Made by a program: the position numbers and the translations under genes. The notes below the pieces were generated by a model. It had not been told where the DNA came from. It saw only the letters and a list, made by a program, of their open reading frames with translations, and did no database searches. Shown piece after piece: positions 1 to 7,009 of a DNA stretch of 14,647 bases. This DNA comes from JBHJOF01 sp050330055. Its GTDB lineage: Bacteria; Pseudomonadota; Alphaproteobacteria; Kiloniellales; JAKSDN01. The DNA lies in contig JBHJOF010000364.1 in assembly GCA_050330055.1 (NCBI GenBank), positions 1 through 14,647 on the forward strand, written 5' to 3'. Each line of letters opens with the position of its first letter. Position 1 is the stretch's first letter.

Positions 1-466
1 AGACGTCGATGGCCTTCTCCGCGTCGCCGGCAACGTAGGCGTCGAGGGTGTCCTTGATTATGCTCTGTGCCAGCCCGGCCATGCGCGGGATCGCGGAGGC
101 CGGCGGCACCGGCGGCAACTGGGCCAGTACATGGGCCCGCTTGGCGATGTTCTTGGCGTAGTCGCCGATCCGCTCCACGTCGCTCGCGATCTTGAGCGCC
201 GAGACCACCGCGCGCAGATCATTGGCCATCGGCTGGCGCCGCGCCAGCAGGTTGATGGCGTTGTGCTCGAGCTTCTGCTCGAGCTCGTCGATCGCCCGGT
301 CGCCTTCGATCACCCGGTCGGCAAGGTCGCCGTCGCGCCGCGAGACGGCCTGGATCGCGTCGGCGAGCTGCGCCTCGGCCAGTCCGCCCATGCGGACGAC
401 GATTTCGTTGAGCTGCTCCAGCTCCTCGTCGAACGACTTGACGATGTGTTCGGTGCCTGGGCCCAC
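1..466 (-). CDS. phoU: PhoU, phosphate-signalling regulator (3' end cut by window edge)
   Basis: PhoU links the Pst transporter to the PhoR kinase and keeps the Pho response off when phosphate is plentiful; it is a cytoplasmic helical protein. About 155 N-terminal residues are present, starting with VGPGTEHIVKSFDEEL. They are charged helices with the first three-helix PhoU repeat, including the metal-binding style DVERIGDYAKNIA. The family is usually about 220-245 residues, so roughly a third lies beyond position 1. I chose the GTG at 466-464 because an in-frame TGA lies two codons upstream and a GGAG sits nine bases before it. The gene begins 20 bases after the pstB stop and is probably co-transcribed with it. 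Family identity comes from residues I can read; the missing end is inferred. Confidence 0.93.
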   Translation of the reverse strand, partial: MGPGTEHIVKSFDEELEQLNEIVVRMGGLAEAQLADAIQAVSRRDGDLADRVIEGDRAIDELEQKLEHNAINLLARRQPMANDLRAVVSALKIASDVERIGDYAKNIAKRAHVLAQLPPVPPASAIPRMAGLAQSIIKDTLDAYVAGDAEKAIDV

Positions 467-486
467 GCCTCAGTACTCCCGCTCTG

Positions 487-1287
487 TTACCCGAAGCGTC
501 CCGTGATGTAGCCCTGGGTCCGCTCGTCGGTGGGGTTGGTGAAGATCTGCTCGGTGTCGCCACGCTCGACCAGGACGCCGAGATGGAAAAAGGCCGTTTG
601 CTGCGACACGCGCGCGGCCTGCTGCATCGAGTGGGTGACGATGACGATGGTGAAGTTCTCGCGCAGCTCGTCGATCAGCTCCTCGATCTTGGCGGTCGCG
701 ATGGGGTCGAGCGCCGAGCAGGGCTCGTCCATCAGGATCACGTCGGGGTTGACCGCGATCGCGCGGGCGATGCAGAGGCGCTGCTGCTGGCCGCCGGAGG
801 GGCCGGTGCCCGGCTTGTCGAGCCGGTCCTTGACCTCGGACCAGAGGCCGGCCCGCTCCAGGCTGGTCTGCACGATCGACTCGAGCTCCTCGCGGGTGCT
901 GGCCAGGCCGTGGATGCGCGGGCCGTAGGCGATATTGTCGTAGACCGACTTGGGGAAGGGATTTGGCTTCTGGAACACCATGCCGACGCGGGCACGCAGC
1001 TGCACCACGTCGATCGACCTGTCGTTGATGTCCTGGTTGTCGATGGTGATCGAGCCGGTGACGCGGCAGCCCTCGATCACGTCGTTCATGCGGTTCATGC
1101 AGCGCAGGAAGGTCGACTTGCCGCAGCCCGAGGGGCCGATCAGCGAGGTCACCCGATTGCGCGGGATATCCAGGTCGACGTGCTTCAGGGCATGCGCCTC
1201 GCCGTAGTAGACGTTGACGTCACGCGCCTGAACCTTCACGGGATGTGCGGCTGTCTCCAGCTCCACCTGCTCCACGGCAGCCATCAT
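487..1287 (-). CDS. pstB: PstB, phosphate ABC transporter ATPase
   Basis: This is the ATP-hydrolysing subunit that drives phosphate import through PstC/PstA at the inner membrane. From the ATG at 1287 it has 266 residues, normal for the family. Visible motifs are Walker A GPSGCGKST (51-59), Q-loop Gln106 in VFQKPNPFP, signature SGGQQQR (from 164), Walker B VILMDEP (183-189), D-loop SALD (191-194) and switch His219. The first signature residue, normally Leu, is Pro163 (codon at 801-799). The start is set by AGGAG six bases before ATG 1287; a GTG at 1332 directly after the pstA stop would add 15 residues but has no comparable site. Fourth gene of pstSCAB-phoU. Confidence 0.96.
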   Translation of the reverse strand: MMAAVEQVELETAAHPVKVQARDVNVYYGEAHALKHVDLDIPRNRVTSLIGPSGCGKSTFLRCMNRMNDVIEGCRVTGSITIDNQDINDRSIDVVQLRARVGMVFQKPNPFPKSVYDNIAYGPRIHGLASTREELESIVQTSLERAGLWSEVKDRLDKPGTGPSGGQQQRLCIARAIAVNPDVILMDEPCSALDPIATAKIEELIDELRENFTIVIVTHSMQQAARVSQQTAFFHLGVLVERGDTEQIFTNPTDERTQGYITGRFG

Positions 1288-1332
1288 CGATTGCTCCTGA
1301 GTCTCGTGCTGGATGATTCCGTTACTGCGCAC

Positions 1333-2619
1333 TTACCACTTCCGTTCGAGCCGCTGCCGCAAGAACACCGCGATCGCATTCATCACGATCAAAAAGCCAA
1401 TCAGTACCAGGATGGCAGCGGCGGTTTTCGCGACAAAGCCGCGTTCAGGCGAGTCGGCCCAGATGAAGATCTGCGTCGGCAAGGCGGTGGCCGGCTCTGT
1501 GATGCCGCCCGGCGCCGAGGTGATGAAGGCGTTCATGCCGATCAGCAGCAGCGGCGCCGTCTCGCCCAGCGCTTGGGCGAGGCCGATGATGGTGCCTGTC
1601 AGGATGCCCGGCATGGCCAGCGGCAATACGTGATGCAGGACCACCTGGTGCCCGGAGGCGCCGACGCCGAGCGCCGCCTCGCGGATCGAGGGCGGCACCG
1701 CCTTCAGGGAGGCGCGCGCGGCGATGATGATGGTCGGCAGCGTCATGAGGGCCAGCACCATGCCGCCAACCAGCGGCGCCGAGCGCGGCAGGCCGAAGAA
1801 GCCGAGGAAGACGGCGAGGCCGAGCAGGCCGAAGACGATAGAGGGCACCGCCGCCAGGTTATTGATGTTGACCTCGATCAGGTCGGTCCAGCGGTTCTTC
1901 GGCGCGAACTCCTCGAGATAGATGGCGGCCGCGATGCCGGTCGGAAAGCTGATCAGGAAGCACACCAGCAGGGCGTAGAACGAGCCCACCAGGGCGCCGG
2001 CAAGGCCGGCTAGCTCGGGAAAGCGGCTGTCGGAGGACAGGAACAGGCCCCAGTTGAAGGGCGCCGAGATCTGGCCCTGGGCGACAAGCTGGTCGAAGTA
2101 GGCGATCTGCTGGTCGCTGACGCGGCGCTGCTGCTCCGGCACGTCGCGCGGGATCACGCCCTTGTGGAACTGGTCCATCGGGTCGGCGAGCGGAAGCTTG
2201 ATGTCGAGTTGCCGGCCGATCAGCGAGGGATCGCGCACCACCCTGTCGCGCACGATGAAGGGCGCGCCGGAGCTCAGCATGTCGAAGAAGGCTTTCTCCT
2301 GCGCACGGTCCATCTCCGCCGGGACCAGGACGCGGAAGGCGTCGCGGACCAGCTTGCGGTAGTTGCCCTTGTCGGGGGTCTCGGCCGAGACGACGCTCGG
2401 GTCGATGAAGACGCGCAGCTCGACCTTGGTCTGCACGAAGGCGGAGTATCCCGAGGCTGTCAGGGACACGAGGAGCACGCCCAGCAGGCCGGCGGCCAGG
2501 GCGATGGCCGCAATGCCGTAGAGCCGCAGGCGCCGGTCCGCCGCATGGCGGCTTGCCCGGCGGCGCCGAGCATCGGTCGAGGACCAGTCGAAGGCCTTGG
2601 TTTCGCTTATCGCCGCCAC
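1333..2619 (-). CDS. pstA: PstA, phosphate ABC transporter permease with long N-terminal domain
   Basis: This is one of the two inner-membrane channel subunits for phosphate uptake. The 428-residue product starts at GTG 2619-2617, which shares its first G with the pstC stop (TAGTG), pointing to translational coupling. Residues 1-31 are basic and cytoplasmic, 32-54 form a membrane segment, and about 60-190 form a soluble, probably periplasmic, insert that is absent from the roughly 296-residue E. coli PstA and matches the DUF3333-type extension known in proteobacteria. Residues 205-420 are the transporter membrane domain, with the ATPase-docking loop near 313-335 (REAALGVGASGHQVVLHHV). The reading frame stays open upstream as far as 3378, but that part only mirrors pstC in another frame. 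The stop is followed directly by the pstB leader. Confidence 0.95.
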   Translation of the reverse strand: MAAISETKAFDWSSTDARRRRASRHAADRRLRLYGIAAIALAAGLLGVLLVSLTASGYSAFVQTKVELRVFIDPSVVSAETPDKGNYRKLVRDAFRVLVPAEMDRAQEKAFFDMLSSGAPFIVRDRVVRDPSLIGRQLDIKLPLADPMDQFHKGVIPRDVPEQQRRVSDQQIAYFDQLVAQGQISAPFNWGLFLSSDSRFPELAGLAGALVGSFYALLVCFLISFPTGIAAAIYLEEFAPKNRWTDLIEVNINNLAAVPSIVFGLLGLAVFLGFFGLPRSAPLVGGMVLALMTLPTIIIAARASLKAVPPSIREAALGVGASGHQVVLHHVLPLAMPGILTGTIIGLAQALGETAPLLLIGMNAFITSAPGGITEPATALPTQIFIWADSPERGFVAKTAAAILVLIGFLIVMNAIAVFLRQRLERKW

Positions 2620-3998
2620 TAGTCGTACTTCTCCCTGTAGCGCTGGACGATGTGCAGCGCGATCACGTTGAGCCCGAGGGTGACGACGAACAGCACGAGG
2701 CCCAGCGCAAAGGCCGCCAGCGTCTTCGGGTTGTCGAACTCCGTGTCGCCGATCAGCAGCGTGACGATCTGCACCGTGACCGTGGTGACCGAATTCAGCG
2801 GGTTGACGGTCATCGAGGCGATCAGGCCCGCGGCCATGACTACGATCATGGTCTCGCCGATGGCGCGGCTGGCGGCGAGCAGGATGCCGCCCATGATGCC
2901 GGGCAGCGCCGCCGGGATGAGGACCTGCTTGATGGTCTCGGCCTGCGTCGCGCCCAGCGCATAGGAGCCGTCTCGCATGGCCCGCGGCACCGCCGAGATG
3001 GCGTCGTCCGACAGCGACGAGACGAAGGGGATGATCATGATGCCCATCACGCCGCCCGCCGCGAGCGCGCTGTTGGGCGCGACGTCGAGGCCGACCAGGG
3101 CGCCGAACTGGCGCAGCGCCGGGGCCACGGTGAGGACCGCGAAGAAGCCGTAGACCACCGTCGGAATGCCGGCGAGGATCTCGAGAATGGGCTTGATGGT
3201 CGCGCGGAAGCGCGGCCCGGAGTACTCGGCCAGATAGATCGCCGAGAGCAGCCCGATCGGTACGGCGACCAGCATGGCCATGGCGGCGACCAGCATGGTG
3301 CCGAGGAAGACCGGCACGGCACCGAAGGCTCCGAGGCCGGCGACCTGATCGTCGCGCATGGGAATCTGCGGCTCCCAATTGAGGCCGAAGAGGAACTCGG
3401 CGATCGGTACGCGCGCAAAGAAGCGGGAGGCCTCGACGACCAGCGAGACGATGATTCCCAGAGTCGTGACGATGGCGACGATGGCACAGAAGATCATCAG
3501 CGCCGAAAGGATCCGCTCGACGCCGTGGCGCGCCCGGAAGCCGGGATGAATGCGGGACCGTGCAATCATCAGGCCGATGAGGGCGGCGGCCGTGCCCGCC
3601 GCGACCATCGCCCAGCCGGCGATGGCGCTCCAGGCCAGAAAGCGCTCTCCGGCGGCCGCCAGGGCGGGATCGGGCTCGCGGAAGATCTGCCCGCGGGCGA
3701 TGCTCTTGATCTCGCTCAGCAGCAGACCGAGGCGCGCCGAGTCGAGGCCGGCGACGATCTGCTCGGGCAGGCTGGCGAGCAGCAGCTGATCGATCACCGG
3801 ACGCTGCAGCAGCAGCCAGGCCAGCACCAGGATGAAGCTCGGCAGCCCAGTCCAGAGCGCCACGTAGGCCCCGTGATAGGACGGCAGCGAGTGGTTTCGC
3901 GCTCCGGCTACGGCCGCCAGCGCGATCGAGCGCCGTCGCGCCACAAGATATGCCAGGGCGCTCAGGATGCAGATGGTCGTTGCGACGAGGGTGAGCAT
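2619..3998 (-). CDS. pstC: PstC, phosphate ABC transporter permease
   Basis: This is the partner permease of PstA. The product has 459 residues against about 319 in E. coli. The extra length is N-terminal: membrane segments near 3-20, 43-64 and 120-146, with a soluble stretch at about 66-118, precede the conserved core. The core starts with a membrane segment near 163-190, then a periplasmic stretch with NWEPQIPMRDDQVAGLGAFG (207-226), then the transporter domain (about 230-450) with docking loop ALGATQAETIKQVLIPAALP (347-366). It ends in QRYREKYD, overlapping the pstA start by one base. The ATG at 3998 has no strong ribosome-binding site, so translation may be weaker than for pstS. The long N-terminus is usual for many alphaproteobacterial PstC proteins (family knowledge, not checked). 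Confidence 0.93.
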   Translation of the reverse strand: MLTLVATTICILSALAYLVARRRSIALAAVAGARNHSLPSYHGAYVALWTGLPSFILVLAWLLLQRPVIDQLLLASLPEQIVAGLDSARLGLLLSEIKSIARGQIFREPDPALAAAGERFLAWSAIAGWAMVAAGTAAALIGLMIARSRIHPGFRARHGVERILSALMIFCAIVAIVTTLGIIVSLVVEASRFFARVPIAEFLFGLNWEPQIPMRDDQVAGLGAFGAVPVFLGTMLVAAMAMLVAVPIGLLSAIYLAEYSGPRFRATIKPILEILAGIPTVVYGFFAVLTVAPALRQFGALVGLDVAPNSALAAGGVMGIMIIPFVSSLSDDAISAVPRAMRDGSYALGATQAETIKQVLIPAALPGIMGGILLAASRAIGETMIVVMAAGLIASMTVNPLNSVTTVTVQIVTLLIGDTEFDNPKTLAAFALGLVLFVVTLGLNVIALHIVQRYREKYD

Positions 3999-4053
3999 GG
4001 TCCGACTGGCTGCTCTCGCTTGGTCGGCCGTTTGGCCAGCGTGGCGGAGCCGG

Positions 4054-4090
4054 CGTCGCCGGACCCGGAAAGCGTCCGGATCCGGCGACG
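4054..4090 (-). other. Strong hairpin between pstS and pstC
   Basis: In the minus-strand RNA, CGTCGCCGGA (4090-4081) pairs perfectly with TCCGGCGACG (4063-4054). The stem continues inward as TCCGG/CCGGG with one G-U pair, giving about 15 base pairs around a 7-base ACGCTTT loop. No U-run follows, so it does not look like a full intrinsic terminator. Its place, 10 bases after the pstS stop and before the permease genes, fits an mRNA-stabilising or partial-termination element that yields more PstS than PstCAB; this role is inferred. Confidence 0.7.
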
Positions 4091-4100
4091 GGCGTCCGAG

Positions 4101-5141
4101 CTACTCGCTCAGATAGCGGGTCATGTGCTGGCCGCTCAGCACGGTCTTTTGGACCTCGGCGCGCTTTTCGTCGGAAAGCGGGACGAGGCCGCGCTCGTGC
4201 AGGTAGCCGTCCGGACCCAGGGCCTCGTCACTCACGTATTCGGCGATGAAGTCCTCGAGCCCCCGAATGACGCCGCGATGGGCGTTCTTGAAGTAGACGA
4301 AGATCGGCCGCGAGATGCCGTAGTCGCCGGTGGCGATGGTGTCGAAGTTGGGCTCGACGCCGTTCACCGCCACCGCCTGCAGCGTGTCCTGGTGCTCGTA
4401 GAGGAACGAGTAGCCGAAGATGCCGTAGGCAGAGGAATCGGCGTTCAGGCGCTGCACGATCAGGTTGTCGTTCTCTCCAGCCTCGATGAAGGGGCCGTCC
4501 TGGCGCATGCGGCTGCAGGCCTCTTTCATGGCGTCCTTGTCGAGGGCCTTGACCTCATCGAACTCCTCGCAGCCCGCCTCCATGGCGAGCTCGACGAAGG
4601 CGTCGCGGGTGCCCGAGGTCGGCGGCGGCCCGAAGACCTGGATCTTCATGTCGGGCAGCGAAGGGTCGATTTCGCTCCACCTGGTGTAGGGGTTGGCGAC
4701 CATCTTGCCGTCCTGCGGCACCTGGGCGGCCAGCGCCAGGTAGATCTGTCCCTTGGTCAGGTCGAGCGCCTGGCCCTTGCGCGAGACGGCGATCGACAAT
4801 CCGTCGTAGCCAAGGAGCGCTTCGGAGATGTTGTCGACGCCATTGGAGGTGCAGAGGTCGTACTCGGACTTCTTCATGGCGCGGGAGGCGCCGGTCAGGT
4901 CAGGATTGTCGGCGCCGATGCCCTGGCAGAAGATCTTCATGCCGCCGCCGGTGCCGGTCGACTCGACGACCGGCGCCGGTTGGCCGGTGTTGTTGGCGAA
5001 CTCTTCGGCGACGGCCTGGGTGTAGGGGAACACCGTCGAGGAGCCGACGACGCGGATCTGGTCGCGCGCTTCGGCGGCAGTGCTCGCAGCGATCGCCGCG
5101 ACGGCGGCCAAGGCTGCGATGGACAACGTCTTTTGGGTCAC
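4101..5141 (-). CDS. pstS: PstS, periplasmic phosphate-binding protein
   Basis: PstS captures phosphate in the periplasm and hands it to PstCA. The product has 346 residues. Residues 1-25 are a signal peptide: Lys4, an Ala-rich hydrophobic core, and an AEA cleavage site before Arg26. Phosphate-contact motifs of the family are present: GSSTVFP (33-39), ESTGTGGG (60-67) and SGTRD (176-180). Cys72 and Cys97 could form a disulfide. The start is GTG 5141, with CGGAGA about eight bases upstream. It is the first gene of pstSCAB-phoU and lies about 100 bases downstream of a three-repeat Pho box. The 102-base gap to pstC holds a strong hairpin. Paralogues of the PstS/SphX group are hard to tell apart, but the operon position settles the role. 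Confidence 0.96.
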   Translation of the reverse strand: MTQKTLSIAALAAVAAIAASTAAEARDQIRVVGSSTVFPYTQAVAEEFANNTGQPAPVVESTGTGGGMKIFCQGIGADNPDLTGASRAMKKSEYDLCTSNGVDNISEALLGYDGLSIAVSRKGQALDLTKGQIYLALAAQVPQDGKMVANPYTRWSEIDPSLPDMKIQVFGPPPTSGTRDAFVELAMEAGCEEFDEVKALDKDAMKEACSRMRQDGPFIEAGENDNLIVQRLNADSSAYGIFGYSFLYEHQDTLQAVAVNGVEPNFDTIATGDYGISRPIFVYFKNAHRGVIRGLEDFIAEYVSDEALGPDGYLHERGLVPLSDEKRAEVQKTVLSGQHMTRYLSE

Positions 5142-5179
5142 GGTTCGGTCTCCGAGTGCTGCGTGGAAAGGGTCAAATG

Positions 5180-5195
5180 CGACACCAATGTGTCG
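5180..5195 (-). other. Small hairpin in the pstS leader
   Basis: A perfect 6-bp stem, CGACAC/GTGTCG, with a 4-base loop (ATTG) lies about 40 bases upstream of the pstS start codon in the predicted untranslated leader. It could protect the 5' end of the message or be fortuitous. Confidence 0.35.
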
Positions 5196-5251
5196 AGCGC
5201 ACCCGAAACCTTGCGGCTGCGGGGCTACGCGGACCCTAGACCGCCACGACG

Positions 5252-5288
5252 ATAGTAATACTACAGTTAGATGACAGTTCCGTGACAG
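5252..5288 (-). promoter_or_regulatory. Pho box and -10 element of pstS
   Basis: Read on the minus strand, three 7-base repeats stand at exact 11-base intervals: CTGTCAC (5288-5282), CTGTCAT (5277-5271) and the degenerate CTGTAGT (5266-5260). This is the known PhoB-binding direct-repeat layout, with the first two repeats near-perfect. A -10 candidate, TACTAT (5257-5252), follows closely and there is no good -35 hexamer, as expected for a PhoB-activated promoter. The predicted start near 5245 gives a leader of roughly 100 bases before pstS. Confidence 0.88.
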
Positions 5289-5313
5289 AACCCTAAATAT
5301 TCACAGGTGGGCT

Positions 5314-5345
5314 TGGGGCCTGGCGGCCCCAGGCCGGGCCCCAGG
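5314..5345 (-). terminator. GC-rich hairpin with duplicated arm after phoR
   Basis: Just past the phoR stop, the minus strand carries CCTGGGGCC twice (5345-5337 and 5333-5325), then GGCCCCA (5320-5314). The second copy forms a 7-bp stem with a GCCA loop; the first copy can compete for the same partner. No U-run follows, so intrinsic termination is doubtful. It sits between phoR and the Pho box and may limit read-through into pstS. Confidence 0.4.
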
Positions 5346-6869
5346 CTACTCTGCGGCGCGCGAGGCGGCCGCCTCGGCGGCCGGCAGATAGACCGTGAAG
5401 GTCGAGCCCTCGCCCTCGACGCTGTCGATCTCCAGCGCGCCGCGGTGCCGGTTGACGATGTGCTTGACGATGGCCAGGCCCAGGCCGGTGCCGCCGAGCT
5501 GGCGCGAGCGCGCCTTGTCGACCCGGTAGAAGCGCTCGGTCAAGCGCGGCAGATGCTCGCGGCCGATGCCCTCGCCCTGGTCGATGACCGCGGCAGCGAC
5601 CGCGGTGCGGCCCAAGCGGCGGCGCGCCGCCTGGCTATCCGACAGCACCACCCGGACTGTGCTTCCGGTCCGGCCGTACTTGATGGCGTTGTCGATCAGG
5701 TTCTGGAACACCTGGGCCAGTTCGTCGCTGTCGCCGATCACCTGCGGCACCGGCGCGGCCTCCAGCTCCATGCGGATGCCCTTGTCCTTGGCCTTCATCT
5801 CCAGGCCGCCGATCACCGACCACAGCACGGCCGCCAGGTCGGCGCGGGCGGTCGGCGGCGTGTGCTCGTCCATCTCGATGCGCGACAGCGACAGCAGGTC
5901 CTCGACCAGGCGCGACATGCGGATCGCCTGCTCGTGCATGATGGCGAGGAAGCGCTCGCGCGCATCGGCGTCCTCGCGCGCCGGCCCGCGCAGGGTCTCG
6001 ACGAAGCCGAGCAGGCTGGACAGCGGGGTGCGCAGCTCGTGGCTGGCGTTGGCCACGAAGTCGGCGCGCAGCTGTTCGGCCCGGCGCACGCTGGTCAGGT
6101 CGTGCAGGGCGAGGATCGCCACGGTGCCGTCGTGCAGCGGGGCCGGCAGGTGCTTGACCTCGGCGCTGAAGGTGCGCTGCAGCGGACCCGGGATGGTGAA
6201 GTCGGCGATCTGGTCGCTGCCGCCGGCCAGCACTGCGTCGGCGGCGCGCAGCAGGGCCGGCGAACGCAGCACCGCGGTCAGGTCGCGTCCGGCAATGCCC
6301 TGGCCGAACAGCTCGGCGGCGGCCGGGTTGGCGCGCACGATACGGCGCTCCTCGTCGAGCATGACCAGCGGATCTGGCAGGGTCGCCAGGATCGCCTCGT
6401 TGCCGGCGATCAGATCCTCGAGCTGCTGGCGCCGGCGCTGGCGCTCGGCGGCGGCGGCGGCCAGCGCGCTCTCCAGGCCGGGGCTGAGGATCGGGCTGCC
6501 GGCGCGGCGCTGCTCCGGGGCCGGGCCGGCGCCGCTGCGGCCGAGCTCGTCGATCGAGCGGTGCAGCGCGTCGAGGCGCTGGAAGTGGCGAATCAGCAGC
6601 AGGCTCGAGCCGCCGATCACGATCGCCGCGCCGATCCAGACGTAGAGCCAGTCGAGCTGGCCGATCACTGCGGGCACCAGCAGCGCCAGCAGGCCGGGCG
6701 CGGCGACGGCGGCAACCGCGGGCAGCGGCAGATGCAAGCCGCCCAGGCGCCGCTCGGCCGCGCGCGGCTCGGGTGTCCGGCCCGGCGCCTCGCCGGACGT
6801 TCCGGGAGAGCTGTCTCTGGTCGTCGGCTCGGACGTCCGGCCCGCGGATTGTTCCGGTGGCATGGCCAT
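5346..6869 (-). CDS. phoR: PhoR-type sensor histidine kinase
   Basis: This inner-membrane kinase, with PstSCAB and PhoU as its phosphate sensor, phosphorylates the response regulator PhoB. It has 507 residues. Residues 1-45 are a Pro/Thr-rich cytoplasmic tail with a repeated GRTxEP unit; membrane segments lie at about 47-69 and 73-94 with almost no periplasmic loop; a charged linker reaches 150; a PAS-like domain spans about 155-255. The dimerisation/phosphotransfer helix has NASHELRTPLSS with His277. The ATPase domain has the N box QNLIDNAIKYG (389-399), G1 DQGEGIG (430-436), an RFYRVDKARS F box and G2 GGTGLGLAIVKH (459-470). The tiny periplasmic loop fits PhoR, which does not sense phosphate outside the cell. 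No phoB is in the window; it may lie beyond phoU. ATG 6869 and ATG 6863 are both possible starts, neither with a strong ribosome-binding site. Confidence 0.9.
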   Translation of the reverse strand: MAMPPEQSAGRTSEPTTRDSSPGTSGEAPGRTPEPRAAERRLGGLHLPLPAVAAVAAPGLLALLVPAVIGQLDWLYVWIGAAIVIGGSSLLLIRHFQRLDALHRSIDELGRSGAGPAPEQRRAGSPILSPGLESALAAAAAERQRRRQQLEDLIAGNEAILATLPDPLVMLDEERRIVRANPAAAELFGQGIAGRDLTAVLRSPALLRAADAVLAGGSDQIADFTIPGPLQRTFSAEVKHLPAPLHDGTVAILALHDLTSVRRAEQLRADFVANASHELRTPLSSLLGFVETLRGPAREDADARERFLAIMHEQAIRMSRLVEDLLSLSRIEMDEHTPPTARADLAAVLWSVIGGLEMKAKDKGIRMELEAAPVPQVIGDSDELAQVFQNLIDNAIKYGRTGSTVRVVLSDSQAARRRLGRTAVAAAVIDQGEGIGREHLPRLTERFYRVDKARSRQLGGTGLGLAIVKHIVNRHRGALEIDSVEGEGSTFTVYLPAAEAAASRAAE

Positions 6870-6935
6870 GGCTTGTCAGCCTCGCGCCGCTGGCAGCGAA
6901 GCGCCGGCTTCGCCTCGGCGGCCATAATACTAAAT

Positions 6936-6972
6936 ATAGTAGGATACTACGTCATCATGACGCTTTGATGTT
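6936..6972 (-). promoter_or_regulatory. Probable PhoB-dependent promoter of phoR
   Basis: On the minus strand GTCAT (6961-6957) and GTAGT (6950-6946) stand 11 bases apart, as in repeats 2 and 3 of the pstS Pho box; a weak third half-site, AACAT (6972-6968), lies 11 bases further upstream. GTAGTAT is followed after two bases by TACTAT (6941-6936), the same -10 candidate as at pstS. The patch is AT-rich in a GC-rich setting and about 70 bases ahead of phoR. TACTA/TAGTA palindromes and an overlapping inverted repeat (ATGACG with CGTCAT, 6950-6962) also occur here, so another regulator is possible. Confidence 0.5.
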
Positions 6973-6977
6973 TTTTG

Positions 6978-7009
6978 AGCGGGCTCGCCGGGCAGCCGGC
7001 GGACCCGCT
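6978..7009 (-). other. Hairpin overlapping the maeB stop codon
   Basis: The outer stem AGCGGG/CCCGCT and inner stem CGCCGG/CCGGCG, joined by one wobble and one mismatch, enclose a CTGC loop. The stem begins inside the maeB stop codon. In the maeB transcript it is followed by an A-run, not a U-run, so it is not a standard intrinsic terminator, though it may still mark the 3' end of the message. Confidence 0.45.

Noticed and set aside
1288..1332. GTG start for pstB at 1332
   Set aside because: It lacks a ribosome-binding site, whereas ATG 1287 has AGGAG at ideal spacing and gives the usual family length.
2620..3378. In-frame upstream extension of pstA giving a 681-residue product
   Set aside because: The extra 250 residues are an Arg/His-rich frame-shifted reading of pstC; the GTG overlapping the pstC stop gives a normal PstA start.
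2553..5255. A 900-codon open frame on the plus strand, and similar long plus-strand frames at 583-2013, 5307-6968 and 7737-8495
   Set aside because: They lie opposite well-identified pst, phoR and maeB genes, are rich in Arg, Asp, His and Gly with no family motifs, and are the usual antisense shadow of high-GC coding DNA.
6978..7009. Intrinsic terminator for maeB with the neighbouring T-run
   Set aside because: The T-run at 6971-6976 lies before the hairpin on the plus strand, so the maeB transcript has an A-run after the stem; kept only as a hairpin.
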